DNA from: Acidicapsa acidisoli
GTDB taxonomy: Bacteria > Acidobacteriota > Terriglobia > Terriglobales > Acidobacteriaceae
Length of the DNA stretch: 64,000 bases
Assembly (NCBI RefSeq): GCF_025685625.1
Contig: NZ_JAGSYI010000002.1
Span: forward strand, 1 to 64,000
Reading direction: 5' to 3'
A program made the position numbers and the translations under genes. The notes under the pieces are model-generated. The model had not been told where the DNA came from. It ran no database searches and saw only the letters and a list, made by a program, of their open reading frames with translations. This document shows positions 27,401 through 35,551 of this stretch, piece after piece; positions within the stretch are counted from its first letter, which is position 1; every line of letters starts with the position of its first letter.

Positions 27401-28938
27401 ACGCGATCCTTTTCTCTGCCAATCGATCGACACTGCCCAGCTCGCTTCGTATTCCGGTTGGTTCTGGTCCGATACTTGCGCTCAGGAGTAATCCAACAGA
27501 TTCTCTTGGAAGCATTCTCGTGATCGCAGGCGATGACGATCAGCAACTGCTGAGCGCTGCCCGTACACTCTCGCTTACCAAGCGCGCTACTCCGGCAAAT
27601 CCGGCGCAGGGCTTGCCATTGGTAGGCGATACAATGCATATTCCAGATCTGACAATGCCGTTGGGCCGCAGCAAAGGGGACGCGCCGCGATGGATGCCCA
27701 CCAACAGAGCAGCTCCGTTGGCGAGTTGCCAGTTACAGCAATCTCTGCGGACCGATGGTTCGACTCCAGTTCCTGTTTATTTCCATCTTCCGCCGGACCT
27801 GTTTTACGGCGAACGGGAGAATCTCAAGCTTCATCTTGACTACCGATATAACGCTCTACAGGCAGCACCAGGGTCAGCATTGCGGGTAGTTGTAAACGGT
27901 ACGCTGATCAATGAAATAGAACTGCTTCCTGGTACGGACTTTGTCGATCGGCAACGCACGATCCTGCTTCCAGTGGCAAATCTAAGGCCGTTCGGTAATA
28001 CGATTCTTTTCAATTTCGATTTTATTCCGGCGAATCACGCACCTACTCAGAACCCTGCATCGGCTAATCCGCAGGGTGAGATTCTTTGCAAATCGTCGTT
28101 GGATACGCACGGGCTCGCGTCGTGGACAAGCATGCCAAATCTTGAGCTGTTTGCGGACGCCGGATTTCCATTTACGCAAATGGCTGACCTGTCTGAGACA
28201 ACCGTGGTACTTCCAGAGACCCCAAGCACAGACGAGGTATCCCTGTATTTGCATCTCATGAGCCATTTTGGAGCGCAGACGGGCTACCCAGCACTTGGAG
28301 TTACAGTCGATGGTCCGAATGCGGTCGTCCGCTCCGATCGCGACTATCTTGTTCTCGGTACGATTGCCAGCCAACCAGCATTCCGGTCGCTAAATGCGAT
28401 TCTTCCCGTTGCCTTCGAATCGGATGGAATTCATCTCGAAAAAAAGCAGGATGTGATCACGGTTCTATCTTCCCTGGAGGCGATGCCTGCGCGGTGGTGG
28501 TCCAAACTCAACAAAGATCCTGTAAAGCCGGAACTGCCGTCTAACGCGAGCGGAATGCCGGACGCACTGATCGAGGAAATCAAGTCGCCGTCATCGCTGG
28601 ATCGATCCATCGTTGTGATTGCTCTCAAAGACAATACTTCCGCGGACGCATTTGCGACCGTTCTGCTCGACAGGTCTCATTCGGGCGACATTGCCTATTC
28701 TGTCAGTCTCCTGCGCAATTCGGCCTTCGAGTCCTATCCCGTGGATGTTGCGACCTATCACGTCGGGAACATCTCCTCCTATGCCATTATGCGCATCTGG
28801 CTGACACAACATTTCATGCTGCTTCTGATATCTGTTACGCTGCTTAGCTTTCTTGTGGCTATTTGGACTCGCGAATGGCTAAGTCAGCGTGCGCGCGAAC
28901 GATTGAAGCTTGCAGAAGGTGTGATCTCGGTGAGCTGA
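24457..28938 (+). CDS. bcsAB: Cellulose synthase BcsA-BcsB fusion (1493 aa)
   Basis: The catalytic subunit of UDP-glucose-dependent cellulose synthesis is fused to its periplasmic partner. N-terminal membrane helices lie in 1..about 140. The glycosyltransferase-2 domain has DDGTRE (about 181), the DxD motif in FDCDHVP (about 228), TED (about 325) and QRIRW (about 361). The gating loop FNVTDKG follows. A PilZ domain at about 564..670 has the RxxxR start and SDMSVGG, the c-di-GMP contact motifs. A hydrophobic segment at about 717..735 links to the BcsB-like part, with a final helix at about 1450..1475. The fusion resembles AcsAB. No bcsC, bcsD or bcsZ lies in the window. Regulation by c-di-GMP is expected from PilZ. 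Confidence 0.95.
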   Translation: MGVSQNSFGTRLFRILVLLLTAFLVFQLISLDLSWPKQAVLGVVCLFLALGVNRYSSSQITTFALMSISMTATFRYGWWRFRVLIEYFSDESNHRLSIDSVLMLILMSAEVYTMLIMVLGYMQTAWPLKRVPVPMPNDESLWPHVDVLIPTYNEPLSLVRYTSLAAHNIDYPPEKLHVYILDDGTREDFREFAREAGIGYVTRVEHKHAKAGNINHALTTMSSEYVSIFDCDHVPTRSFLQMTLGWMLVDRNLGMLQTPHHFYSPDPFERNLLQYKTIPNEAALFYGIIQDGNDFWNATFFCGSCALIRRSALEAVGGIATETVTEDAHTSLRMQKLGYNTAYINIPQAAGLATETLAAHIGQRIRWARGMIQIFRTDNPLLARGMKFTQRLCYLNAMIHFLYAVPRLVFLGAPLVYMLIGRTIIPGYWLAILAYAIPHLILSSLTNSRIQGRHRHSFWNEIYESVLAPYILAPTLLALVNPKLGKFNVTDKGSTLSQTHFDSKIATPTRWMLFINVVGLLVAPYRLLVTDAQHPGTVIMNLVWIVFNIVILGVAAAVAHEQKQRRTSVRIEARIPMRISMLDGSRIDCISSDMSVGGASVQLQGSSRFVVGESLRVAFPEHAGDAEIGARVVALDPGEVRLAFLVPTIAEQETLTRALYSRADAWISSLESKEVDRPLRSLARVISLSRYGIYQICRDFFPEKRRAAKSHAAQTAAMLLLMVFLGSSCHLFGATPAGKPSVDAYGGAEAQKVIPSAVAVSGSDESSASEPSTTANVQVLSLQDMGLTQPVEMRGPHSYSSVGFTLPYTLVPRQATLKLIYSFDPALDTHSGSLAINLNGTRIGVLQPTHSTDPGAGFAEARIAVPSDLLLRTNSLVFEFAGSGIMQREEEARAHILCRISPGSALEVDSDRLQWQNDLSQLPLPIFDSDLQSSTTVPIVFLSQPSLKTLQASGAIASWLGLLAGSKPVRFGVSIGTIPPGNAILFSANRSTLPSSLRIPVGSGPILALRSNPTDSLGSILVIAGDDDQQLLSAARTLSLTKRATPANPAQGLPLVGDTMHIPDLTMPLGRSKGDAPRWMPTNRAAPLASCQLQQSLRTDGSTPVPVYFHLPPDLFYGERENLKLHLDYRYNALQAAPGSALRVVVNGTLINEIELLPGTDFVDRQRTILLPVANLRPFGNTILFNFDFIPANHAPTQNPASANPQGEILCKSSLDTHGLASWTSMPNLELFADAGFPFTQMADLSETTVVLPETPSTDEVSLYLHLMSHFGAQTGYPALGVTVDGPNAVVRSDRDYLVLGTIASQPAFRSLNAILPVAFESDGIHLEKKQDVITVLSSLEAMPARWWSKLNKDPVKPELPSNASGMPDALIEEIKSPSSLDRSIVVIALKDNTSADAFATVLLDRSHSGDIAYSVSLLRNSAFESYPVDVATYHVGNISSYAIMRIWLTQHFMLLLISVTLLSFLVAIWTREWLSQRARERLKLAEGVISVS

Positions 28939-29019
28939 ACTCCGTACATGCTGACGAATCTTGGCGTTATCAATCAATATTTGATTTTCATCCGGCACTT
29001 TCAATGAGGGAGCACGACA

Positions 29020-32000
29020 ATGTCCACTTTGGCACTCGGCGGTACCTATGACTATCGACTCGTTGCATTATCCGTATTGATCGCAATGCTGGCAGCGTAC
29101 GCGGCACTCGATCTTGGAGGCCGCGTGACGAGCGCTCGCGGCGGGGCGCGTCTGGCATGGTTGAGCGGCGGCGCATTCGCCATGGGGATTGGGATCTGGT
29201 CGATGCATTACATTGGAATGCTGGCATTTCGCATGACGGTTCCGGTTGAGTATGATTGGCCGACTGTGTTGCTCTCGCTCCTTGCGGCCGTGTTCGCCTC
29301 TGGAATCGCGCTCTTCGTGGTCAGCCGGGAAAAGATGGGACTTCTTCAGGCGGCCGGCGGAAGTATCTTCATGGGCGCAGGCATCGCTTCGATGCACTAC
29401 ATCGGCATGGAAGCTATGCGTCTACAAGCGATGTGCAGTTATTCCTGGGGGCTGGTTTGGCTTTCGGTCGCTCTGGCGATTGTGATCTCGTTTGTGGCCC
29501 TGTGGTTGACTTATCTTTTGCGCGATCAACTCAGCACCTGGGGTTGGCGCAAACTCGCCTGTGCTGTCGTGATGGGGGCTGCAATCCCTGTGATGCATTA
29601 TGTAGGGATGGCGGCTGTCAGTTTCATGCCCGAAGTTCAGCAAGCTGCCAGCTATTCTCACGCCATCAAGATTTCCGATCTCGGGCTGGCGTGCATTCTC
29701 ATTGCGACGCTTGTGATTCTGGGGCTTGTCTTCATTACGTCGATTGTCGATCGGAGATTCTCCCTTCAGACCCTCGCGCTTGAGTCGAGTGAGGAGCGCT
29801 ATAGGCTGATTGTCGAGACAGCGTTTGATGCCTTCATCGGCATCGATTCTGACGGTGCGATTACCGAATGGAACGCTCAGGCTGAGGCTACGTTTGGACG
29901 GTCTCGTGCGGAAGCGATAGGGAAACTGGCATCGAGGTTCATTTTGCAAGACCGGAACTCTGAGGGGAATCAGTCATTGGATGAACTCTTGTCGTCCGGA
30001 AGCGCTGATTCGATACACAAGCGGCTTGAAGCGATTGGGGTCCGGCGCGATGGGACGGAGTTTCCCGTTGAGATGACCCTATCGGCGGTTCATCATGGTC
30101 AGAAACGTCTGTTCGCCGCCTTTGTGCACGACGTGACTGAGCGCAAGCAGATGGAGCGGGAACGGGAGAAGGCAAAGCAAGATGCAGAGGCCGCCAGCCG
30201 CGCGAAGAGCGAGTTCCTTGCGAATATGAGTCATGAGATTCGGACTCCATTGAACGGCGTGATCGGCATGACAGACCTGGTGCTCGAAAGCCAGTTGACG
30301 CTGGAACAGCGCGAGTGTCTGGAAACGGTAAAACTCTCGGCTGATTCGCTGCTGCATGTGATCAATGAGATTCTGGATTTTTCGAAGATAGAAGCTGGCC
30401 GGCTCGAATTGGAAGATGAGGATTACGATCTTCACGATTGCATGGAGTCGACACTCAAGACTTTGGCTCTGAAAGCAGACGAAAAATCCCTTGAACTTCT
30501 ATGCGAAGTTGCTCCGGATGTTCCCGATACTGTGCGCGGTGACTCGGCTCGTTTGCGGCAGGTTCTGGTCAATCTCATTGGAAATGCCATCAAGTTTACC
30601 CGGCACGGCGAAGTAAGTTTGAAGGCCACACTTGTCAAGAAGAATGAAGAGGAAACGATTCTGCACTTTGTCGTATCCGACACTGGAATCGGCATCGCTC
30701 CCGAAAAGATCAAGCTCATCTTCGAGTCCTTTGCGCAGGCTGATACGTCGACTACCCGTGAATTTGGAGGATCTGGTCTTGGCTTGACCATCTCACGCCG
30801 GCTGGTTGAAATGATGGGCGGGCAGATCTGGGTCGAGAGTCAGGTTGGCCAAGGTTCTCAATTTCATTTCACGATTCATGTCAATGAAGCACTCCAAAGA
30901 GTGTCGAACCCAACGATTCTTGGTCAACCGGAACTGTTGCATGGCGTGAAGGTGTTGATTGTCGACGATAACCGGACGAACCGCAGAATCCTCGACGGGC
31001 TGTTGCGTCACTGGAAGATGAGGCCGACCACCGTTGAAGACGGAGAGCAGGCGCTCTATAAAGTTATGGCAGCTTATGAAGACGGTGAGCCATTTGAATT
31101 GATTCTCACGGACATGCATATGCCAAAGATGGACGGGTTCGATCTCGTGCAGCGTATCCGGTCCAAGCCTGCGCTGGTTGCTTCGACTATCATGATGTTG
31201 AGCTCAGGTGCTCAAAGAGGAGACTCGCAGCGCTGTGAAGAGTTGGGTGTTGCCGCGAACCTGTTGAAGCCGGTCCGACAGCTTGAACTGCGAAACGCTC
31301 TGATCCGCGTGATTGGCGCCAAAGAGCATCCTGAACAAGTTCCGATGATTAGCAATGTTGCCATCGCCAATCGGTTGGAACCATTCAGGAAGCTACGAGT
31401 GTTGCTTGCGGAAGACAACTCTGTCAATCAATTGCTGGCGACGCGGCTGCTCGAGAAACGAGGCCACTTTGTCAAAGTGACAGGCAATGGCAGGGAAGCA
31501 CTAGATGCCTTGGCGAAGGACTCATACGACTTGATTTTGATGGATGTGCAGATGCCCGAGATGGATGGCATTGCAGCGACGATAGCGCTGCGCGAGATGG
31601 AGAAGGTGACCGGGAACCATCAGCCTGTGGTTGCGCTGACAGCCATGGTGATCAAGGGCGATCGAGAGAAATGCATGGCGGCCGGGATGGATGGTTATAT
31701 TTCCAAGCCGATTCGTCAGCATGAGTTGGATGAGATACTGGACAGTGTCGCTGCCAACCTGCCTGCATCGCAAATTGGCGAAACTCCGAAGGTCGCTCCG
31801 ACCGGCGAATGGGTAGATGAGACCGACCTCATGGAACGGATCGGCGGCGATGTCGAATTTCTTTCAGAGTTAACGGAAGTATTTCGGAAGGAATATCCGA
31901 TACAGCTTTCGGCGGCACGAACGGCGTTTGCCAAAGGCGATGCGGAAGGATTGATGAGAGCTGGCCATACGTTACGAGGGGCACTTGCGAATCTAGGTGC

Positions 32001-32151
32001 GACGACTCCGTGTCAGACAGCGTCCTCCATCGAAAAGTTCGCAGATCAACGCGAGTTCTCGAAGGCGGGAAAGGCTCTAGATCAGCTGGAGCAGGAAATG
32101 GGGAATGTGCTTACTTTCCTGCAGTCGCTGTGTCAGGGGGCCGCAAGATGA
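29020..32151 (+). CDS. MHYT-PAS hybrid histidine kinase with two receivers and HPt (1043 aa)
   Basis: This is a membrane multi-step phosphorelay kinase. The N-terminal seven-helix MHYT domain (about 1..240) shows three copies of MHYIGM/MHYVGM, thought to bind copper and sense O2, CO or NO. A PAS domain follows (about 257..370). The HisKA/HATPase core has NMSHEIRTPLNGVIGM. Two receiver domains carry Asp in ILTDMHMPKMDG and LILMDVQMPEMDG. The C-terminal HPt has the His in GHTLRGALANLG. The stop overlaps the next gene by four bases (ATGA), so it probably feeds phosphate to the GGDEF regulator. The start is 81 bases after the cellulose synthase stop. Confidence 0.93.
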   Translation: MSTLALGGTYDYRLVALSVLIAMLAAYAALDLGGRVTSARGGARLAWLSGGAFAMGIGIWSMHYIGMLAFRMTVPVEYDWPTVLLSLLAAVFASGIALFVVSREKMGLLQAAGGSIFMGAGIASMHYIGMEAMRLQAMCSYSWGLVWLSVALAIVISFVALWLTYLLRDQLSTWGWRKLACAVVMGAAIPVMHYVGMAAVSFMPEVQQAASYSHAIKISDLGLACILIATLVILGLVFITSIVDRRFSLQTLALESSEERYRLIVETAFDAFIGIDSDGAITEWNAQAEATFGRSRAEAIGKLASRFILQDRNSEGNQSLDELLSSGSADSIHKRLEAIGVRRDGTEFPVEMTLSAVHHGQKRLFAAFVHDVTERKQMEREREKAKQDAEAASRAKSEFLANMSHEIRTPLNGVIGMTDLVLESQLTLEQRECLETVKLSADSLLHVINEILDFSKIEAGRLELEDEDYDLHDCMESTLKTLALKADEKSLELLCEVAPDVPDTVRGDSARLRQVLVNLIGNAIKFTRHGEVSLKATLVKKNEEETILHFVVSDTGIGIAPEKIKLIFESFAQADTSTTREFGGSGLGLTISRRLVEMMGGQIWVESQVGQGSQFHFTIHVNEALQRVSNPTILGQPELLHGVKVLIVDDNRTNRRILDGLLRHWKMRPTTVEDGEQALYKVMAAYEDGEPFELILTDMHMPKMDGFDLVQRIRSKPALVASTIMMLSSGAQRGDSQRCEELGVAANLLKPVRQLELRNALIRVIGAKEHPEQVPMISNVAIANRLEPFRKLRVLLAEDNSVNQLLATRLLEKRGHFVKVTGNGREALDALAKDSYDLILMDVQMPEMDGIAATIALREMEKVTGNHQPVVALTAMVIKGDREKCMAAGMDGYISKPIRQHELDEILDSVAANLPASQIGETPKVAPTGEWVDETDLMERIGGDVEFLSELTEVFRKEYPIQLSAARTAFAKGDAEGLMRAGHTLRGALANLGATTPCQTASSIEKFADQREFSKAGKALDQLEQEMGNVLTFLQSLCQGAAR

Positions 32152-33104
32152 AGATCCTGATAGCTGATGACGATTTAGTTTCGAGGCGATTGATGGAGAG
32201 GGTGCTGGAGCGCAGCGGATATGAGGTTGTGACCGCCGCAAACGGACGCGAGGCTGCTGAAATACTGACCGAGGCTGATTGCCCGAGACTTGCGCTTATT
32301 GACTGGATGATGCCGGAACTGGATGGGCCAGGTGTCTGCCGAAACGTACGCAGCAGGCATGACAGCCGTTACGTCTATATCACACTGCTGACCTCAAAGC
32401 AGAGTAGCGAGGATGTAGTTCTTGGATTGGAAGCCGGCGCCGATGACTATCTCATCAAACCTTGCAATACAGAAGAGTTGAAGGCTCGCTTGCGAACGGG
32501 TGTGCGCATTCTGGACCTGGAAGACAAGCTCGTTGAGGCGCGAGAGGAGATGCGATACAAGGCGACGCACGATTTTCTGACCGGGCTCTGGAATCGAGGC
32601 TCGATTGTCTCTGATTTCGACCGGGAACTGGCGCGTGCCCGCAGGGAGAACGGAGCTGTAACGATCCTTATCTGCGATCTGGATCATTTCAAACGAGTCA
32701 ACGATGTTTATGGTCATCTTGTGGGCGACGAAGTCCTTCAAAGCGTTGCTACGCGTCTTGCGAAGTCGGTTCGATCCTACGATATGGTCGGCCGATACGG
32801 TGGGGAAGAGTTTCTACTTTTGCTGACGGGACGCGATGCAAATCTCGCTGAAAAGCGAGCGGAAGAGATACGTTCGGTCGTGGCTGGGCGCACTATCGAA
32901 ACTTCTAGTGGCCCCCTATCTGTAACTCTGAGCATCGGCGTGCTCACGAGTAGTCATTGGGGAAATGAATTGACTGCAAATCAGCTTTTGAAAGAGGCCG
33001 ATAAGGCGCTTTATTTTGCCAAGGCGAATGGCCGCAATTGCGCGAGAATCGCACTGCCGTTTCCGCTAGAGTCTCTGGGAGAGGTCAGAAGAAGTCTCAC
33101 GTGA
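32148..33104 (+). CDS. REC-GGDEF diguanylate cyclase (318 aa)
   Basis: This phosphorelay-controlled enzyme makes c-di-GMP from two GTP. The receiver domain (1..about 120) has ADDDLVSRRLMERVL, the Asp in LALIDWMMPELDG and Lys in YLIKPCNTEEL. The GGDEF domain (about 145..305) has the active motif GRYGGEEFLLLL, so it should be catalytically active. The RSYD five residues before GGEEF is the RxxD inhibitory I-site, so product feedback is expected. The ATG at 32148 overlaps the kinase stop. A longer in-frame start exists at 32010 inside the kinase gene, but it adds unrelated residues. It is the likely source of c-di-GMP for the PilZ domain of the neighbouring cellulose synthase. Confidence 0.95.
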   Translation: MKILIADDDLVSRRLMERVLERSGYEVVTAANGREAAEILTEADCPRLALIDWMMPELDGPGVCRNVRSRHDSRYVYITLLTSKQSSEDVVLGLEAGADDYLIKPCNTEELKARLRTGVRILDLEDKLVEAREEMRYKATHDFLTGLWNRGSIVSDFDRELARARRENGAVTILICDLDHFKRVNDVYGHLVGDEVLQSVATRLAKSVRSYDMVGRYGGEEFLLLLTGRDANLAEKRAEEIRSVVAGRTIETSSGPLSVTLSIGVLTSSHWGNELTANQLLKEADKALYFAKANGRNCARIALPFPLESLGEVRRSLT

Positions 33105-33151
33105 AGCGGCGAGCCGTCGACAGTCCGCAACCGCAATCGTCGCCGCTTCAC
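33101..33151 (+). terminator. Inverted repeat at the end of the GGDEF gene
   Basis: Perfect 12-base arms GTGAAGCGGCGA (33101..33112, containing the stop codon) and its complement (33140..33151) flank a 27-base loop. No T-run follows, so it may be a weak terminator or an mRNA-stabilising hairpin. Confidence 0.5.
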
Positions 33152-33295
33152 ACAATTGCGGACATAGGATGAGATTGTTATCTTGGATCAACCGGCCTTT
33201 TCGTTATGGAAGGCGCGGTTGCGGGTAACAACGTGACCATACGCTGTGGTTCAAATCCTGGGGCAGGGAACTCGGATTTCGACGTTAGGGGGTTG

Positions 33296-34954
33296 ATGCG
33301 GCTCCGTTCGTTGCGTGGCCCCTGGGTAGCGATCTGTCTTCGAATCGCCCTGGGGCTTGTCGCAGCGCTAATGGGTTGGCCTGCTGCAATGGGGCAGAGC
33401 GCGTCTCCTCTACCATCTGACGGAGTCTCGATCTCCGGCGCAGTGGTTGACTCGGCGGGCAGGCATATCCCCGATGTATTCGTGCGGCTCGAGCGATCCA
33501 GTGTTCCGGGCGCGGTTGAGACTACGACGGATGCCAGCGGCTCCTTTGAGTTTCATTCGCTGAAAGTTGGCGACTACACTCTCATTGCGCAAAAATCACG
33601 GCTTCGCAGTCATTCTACTTCTGTCTCTGCCACATCGGCGGACGAGGTGAAGCAGGTCAAACTTGTTCTTGAAGATTTGTCCGCTCCCGTCAACGCAATG
33701 GAATTCGCCGACGCGCCGAATTTCACAGTTGCAGGTGTCACCGATTGGACTGCTGTGGGAGGTCACGGATCGGATTCAAGTCTGCGTACGAGCGAAGCGC
33801 TCACCCGGGAAGCGCTCACTCTCAAACCCGAAGCAGAACATCATAGCGTCACGCCGGCTACACCGAATTCGATCGAATCGGATCAGGCTGAGGGCAGGCT
33901 GCGCGCAGAGCTTGCCAACGATCCCCGAAGCTTTGCGGCGAATCATCAGTTAGGCGAATTCTATTTTCGCGCCGCACGCTACCACGAGTCGATTCCCCTT
34001 TTTGGTGCGGCATATGAGATCAATCCATCCGATCATGGGAACGAGTATGACCTGGCGCGGGCTCTGAAGGAAGTCGGAGATTTTCAGCGTGCCAGAGAGC
34101 ATATTCAAAAACTGCTCGCGGCCGAGGAGGTCGCTGACTATCATCGCCTTGCAGGGGAGCTAGACGAGAAGCTGGCTGATCCGCTGGCAGCCGTGCATGA
34201 ACTGGAGCAGGCAGTTCGCCTAGATCCGAGCGAGGATAACTACTTTGCATGGGGCTCCGAGTTATTGCTTCATCGCGCCGTCTGGCAAGCCGAGCAGGTC
34301 TTCCGGAAGGGAGCCGGTGCTTATCCAAAGTCCGCTCGTCTGCTTACCGCATTGGGCACAGCTCTCTTCGCCAGCGCACGATACGACGAGGCCGCCGCGC
34401 GTCTTTGCGAGGCTTCGGACCTGAATCCTTCGGATTCGGAACCATATATCTTCATGGGCAAGATCGAGATGGCGGCGCCTGACTCGCTGGCGTGCGTCGA
34501 GCAGAAGCTGGCGCGGTTCGCGCAGGATCAGCCGGGCAATTCTCTCGCGAACTACTTCTACGCCATGGCGGTTTGGAAGCGGCAACAACAGTCAGCAGAC
34601 CCTCTGGCATTGCAACAGGTTGAGACGCTGCTTACGAAAGCTGTGACCATCGATAACAAGTGTGCTGATGGTTATCTGCAGCTTGGGATTCTTCGTTCTT
34701 CCCAGCGAAAATATGAAGATGCGATTGGGCTGTACGAAAAGGCGATTGAGGCCAATCCGCAATTGGCTGAGGCGCATTATCGACTGGGGGTGGCTTACGA
34801 TCGCACTGGCGAGAAGACAAAGGCTAAAGAGGAATTTGTCTTGCATGACGAGATCGAAAAGCGGCAAGCTGCTGCAATCGAAGAACAGCGGCGGGAGGTC
34901 AAGCAGTTCCAGGTGCTACCGCAGGGACCGTCTGTTCCGCCCGCGGCGCGATGA
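33296..34954 (+). CDS. Exported TPR protein with carboxypeptidase-regulatory domain (552 aa)
   Basis: This is probably periplasmic. A hydrophobic signal peptide lies in the first 30 residues (WVAICLRIALGLVAALMGWP). A carboxypeptidase-regulatory beta domain follows (VSISGAVVDSAGRHIPDVFV). Then come about ten TPR motifs. The repeat section contains DPSEDNYFAWGSELLLHRAV, which matches DPNEDNLFDWGSELLLHRTY in the protein at 45508, so the two are paralogues. The C-terminus is charged and Pro-rich. ATG 33296 with AGGGGG directly upstream is favoured over ATG 33206, which would put 30 unrelated residues before the signal peptide. Partners are unknown. Confidence 0.8.
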   Translation: MRLRSLRGPWVAICLRIALGLVAALMGWPAAMGQSASPLPSDGVSISGAVVDSAGRHIPDVFVRLERSSVPGAVETTTDASGSFEFHSLKVGDYTLIAQKSRLRSHSTSVSATSADEVKQVKLVLEDLSAPVNAMEFADAPNFTVAGVTDWTAVGGHGSDSSLRTSEALTREALTLKPEAEHHSVTPATPNSIESDQAEGRLRAELANDPRSFAANHQLGEFYFRAARYHESIPLFGAAYEINPSDHGNEYDLARALKEVGDFQRAREHIQKLLAAEEVADYHRLAGELDEKLADPLAAVHELEQAVRLDPSEDNYFAWGSELLLHRAVWQAEQVFRKGAGAYPKSARLLTALGTALFASARYDEAAARLCEASDLNPSDSEPYIFMGKIEMAAPDSLACVEQKLARFAQDQPGNSLANYFYAMAVWKRQQQSADPLALQQVETLLTKAVTIDNKCADGYLQLGILRSSQRKYEDAIGLYEKAIEANPQLAEAHYRLGVAYDRTGEKTKAKEEFVLHDEIEKRQAAAIEEQRREVKQFQVLPQGPSVPPAAR

Positions 34955-35040
34955 GAATGACGGAGGCTTGATCGGCGATGCTGGCCGACGTGATATTTTG
35001 AATTGGCCACGCTAATTTACATCTCAACGGAGCTCTATCC

Positions 35041-35505
35041 ATGTTCAAGCTACTCTCCGCGTTGCTTCTTCCTCTGATGGCAATGCAGGCAACCGAACTT
35101 CCAAGCAAGCAGTACCTGAGTCTCGCAGCGATCAAGACGATGGTCGCCGCATCGGAAGCAAAGGCCAAGGAACTCAACGTGGAGGTGACCATCTGTGTTG
35201 TCGACGAGAGCGGCAATTTGCTGTTTCTAGAAAAGGGCGATGGCGCTGCGCTTAACACTCTCGACTTTGCTCAGAAGAAGGCTCGCCACGCGGCCTTTTA
35301 TGGAAGTCCGTCCAAGGATGGTGCCGATGCGGTCAAGAAGGGCAATGTCGAGGTACTGGCGTTTCCGCAATTCTTTCCCAATCAGGGTGGGTTGCCGATC
35401 AAAGTCAGTGGCCATGTCCTTGGCGGTATTGCGGCTAGCGGCGCCAAGTCAGAGATAGACGAACAAATCGCGCAGGCTGGCATAGACGCGCTGCTGAAGA
35501 AGTAG
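35041..35505 (+). CDS. HbpS/GlcG-family exported protein (154 aa)
   Basis: This is a member of the GlcG/HbpS haem-degrading-like family (PF03928 type). The sequence SLAAIKTMVAASEAKAKELN and VTICVVDESGNLLFLEKGDG are the family hallmark, with GLPIKVSGHVLGGIAASGAK near the end. A short hydrophobic N-terminus (FKLLSALLLPLMAMQ) suggests export. Family members bind haem or act in cofactor handling, and no catalytic residues are certain. It starts after CGGAG and lies 86 bases after the TPR gene; possibly co-transcribed with it. Confidence 0.85.
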   Translation: MFKLLSALLLPLMAMQATELPSKQYLSLAAIKTMVAASEAKAKELNVEVTICVVDESGNLLFLEKGDGAALNTLDFAQKKARHAAFYGSPSKDGADAVKKGNVEVLAFPQFFPNQGGLPIKVSGHVLGGIAASGAKSEIDEQIAQAGIDALLKK

Positions 35506-35551
35506 TCCGCAGAGATTCGAAAAATAAGATCGTGTGCTTCGCGGAAGGGTG

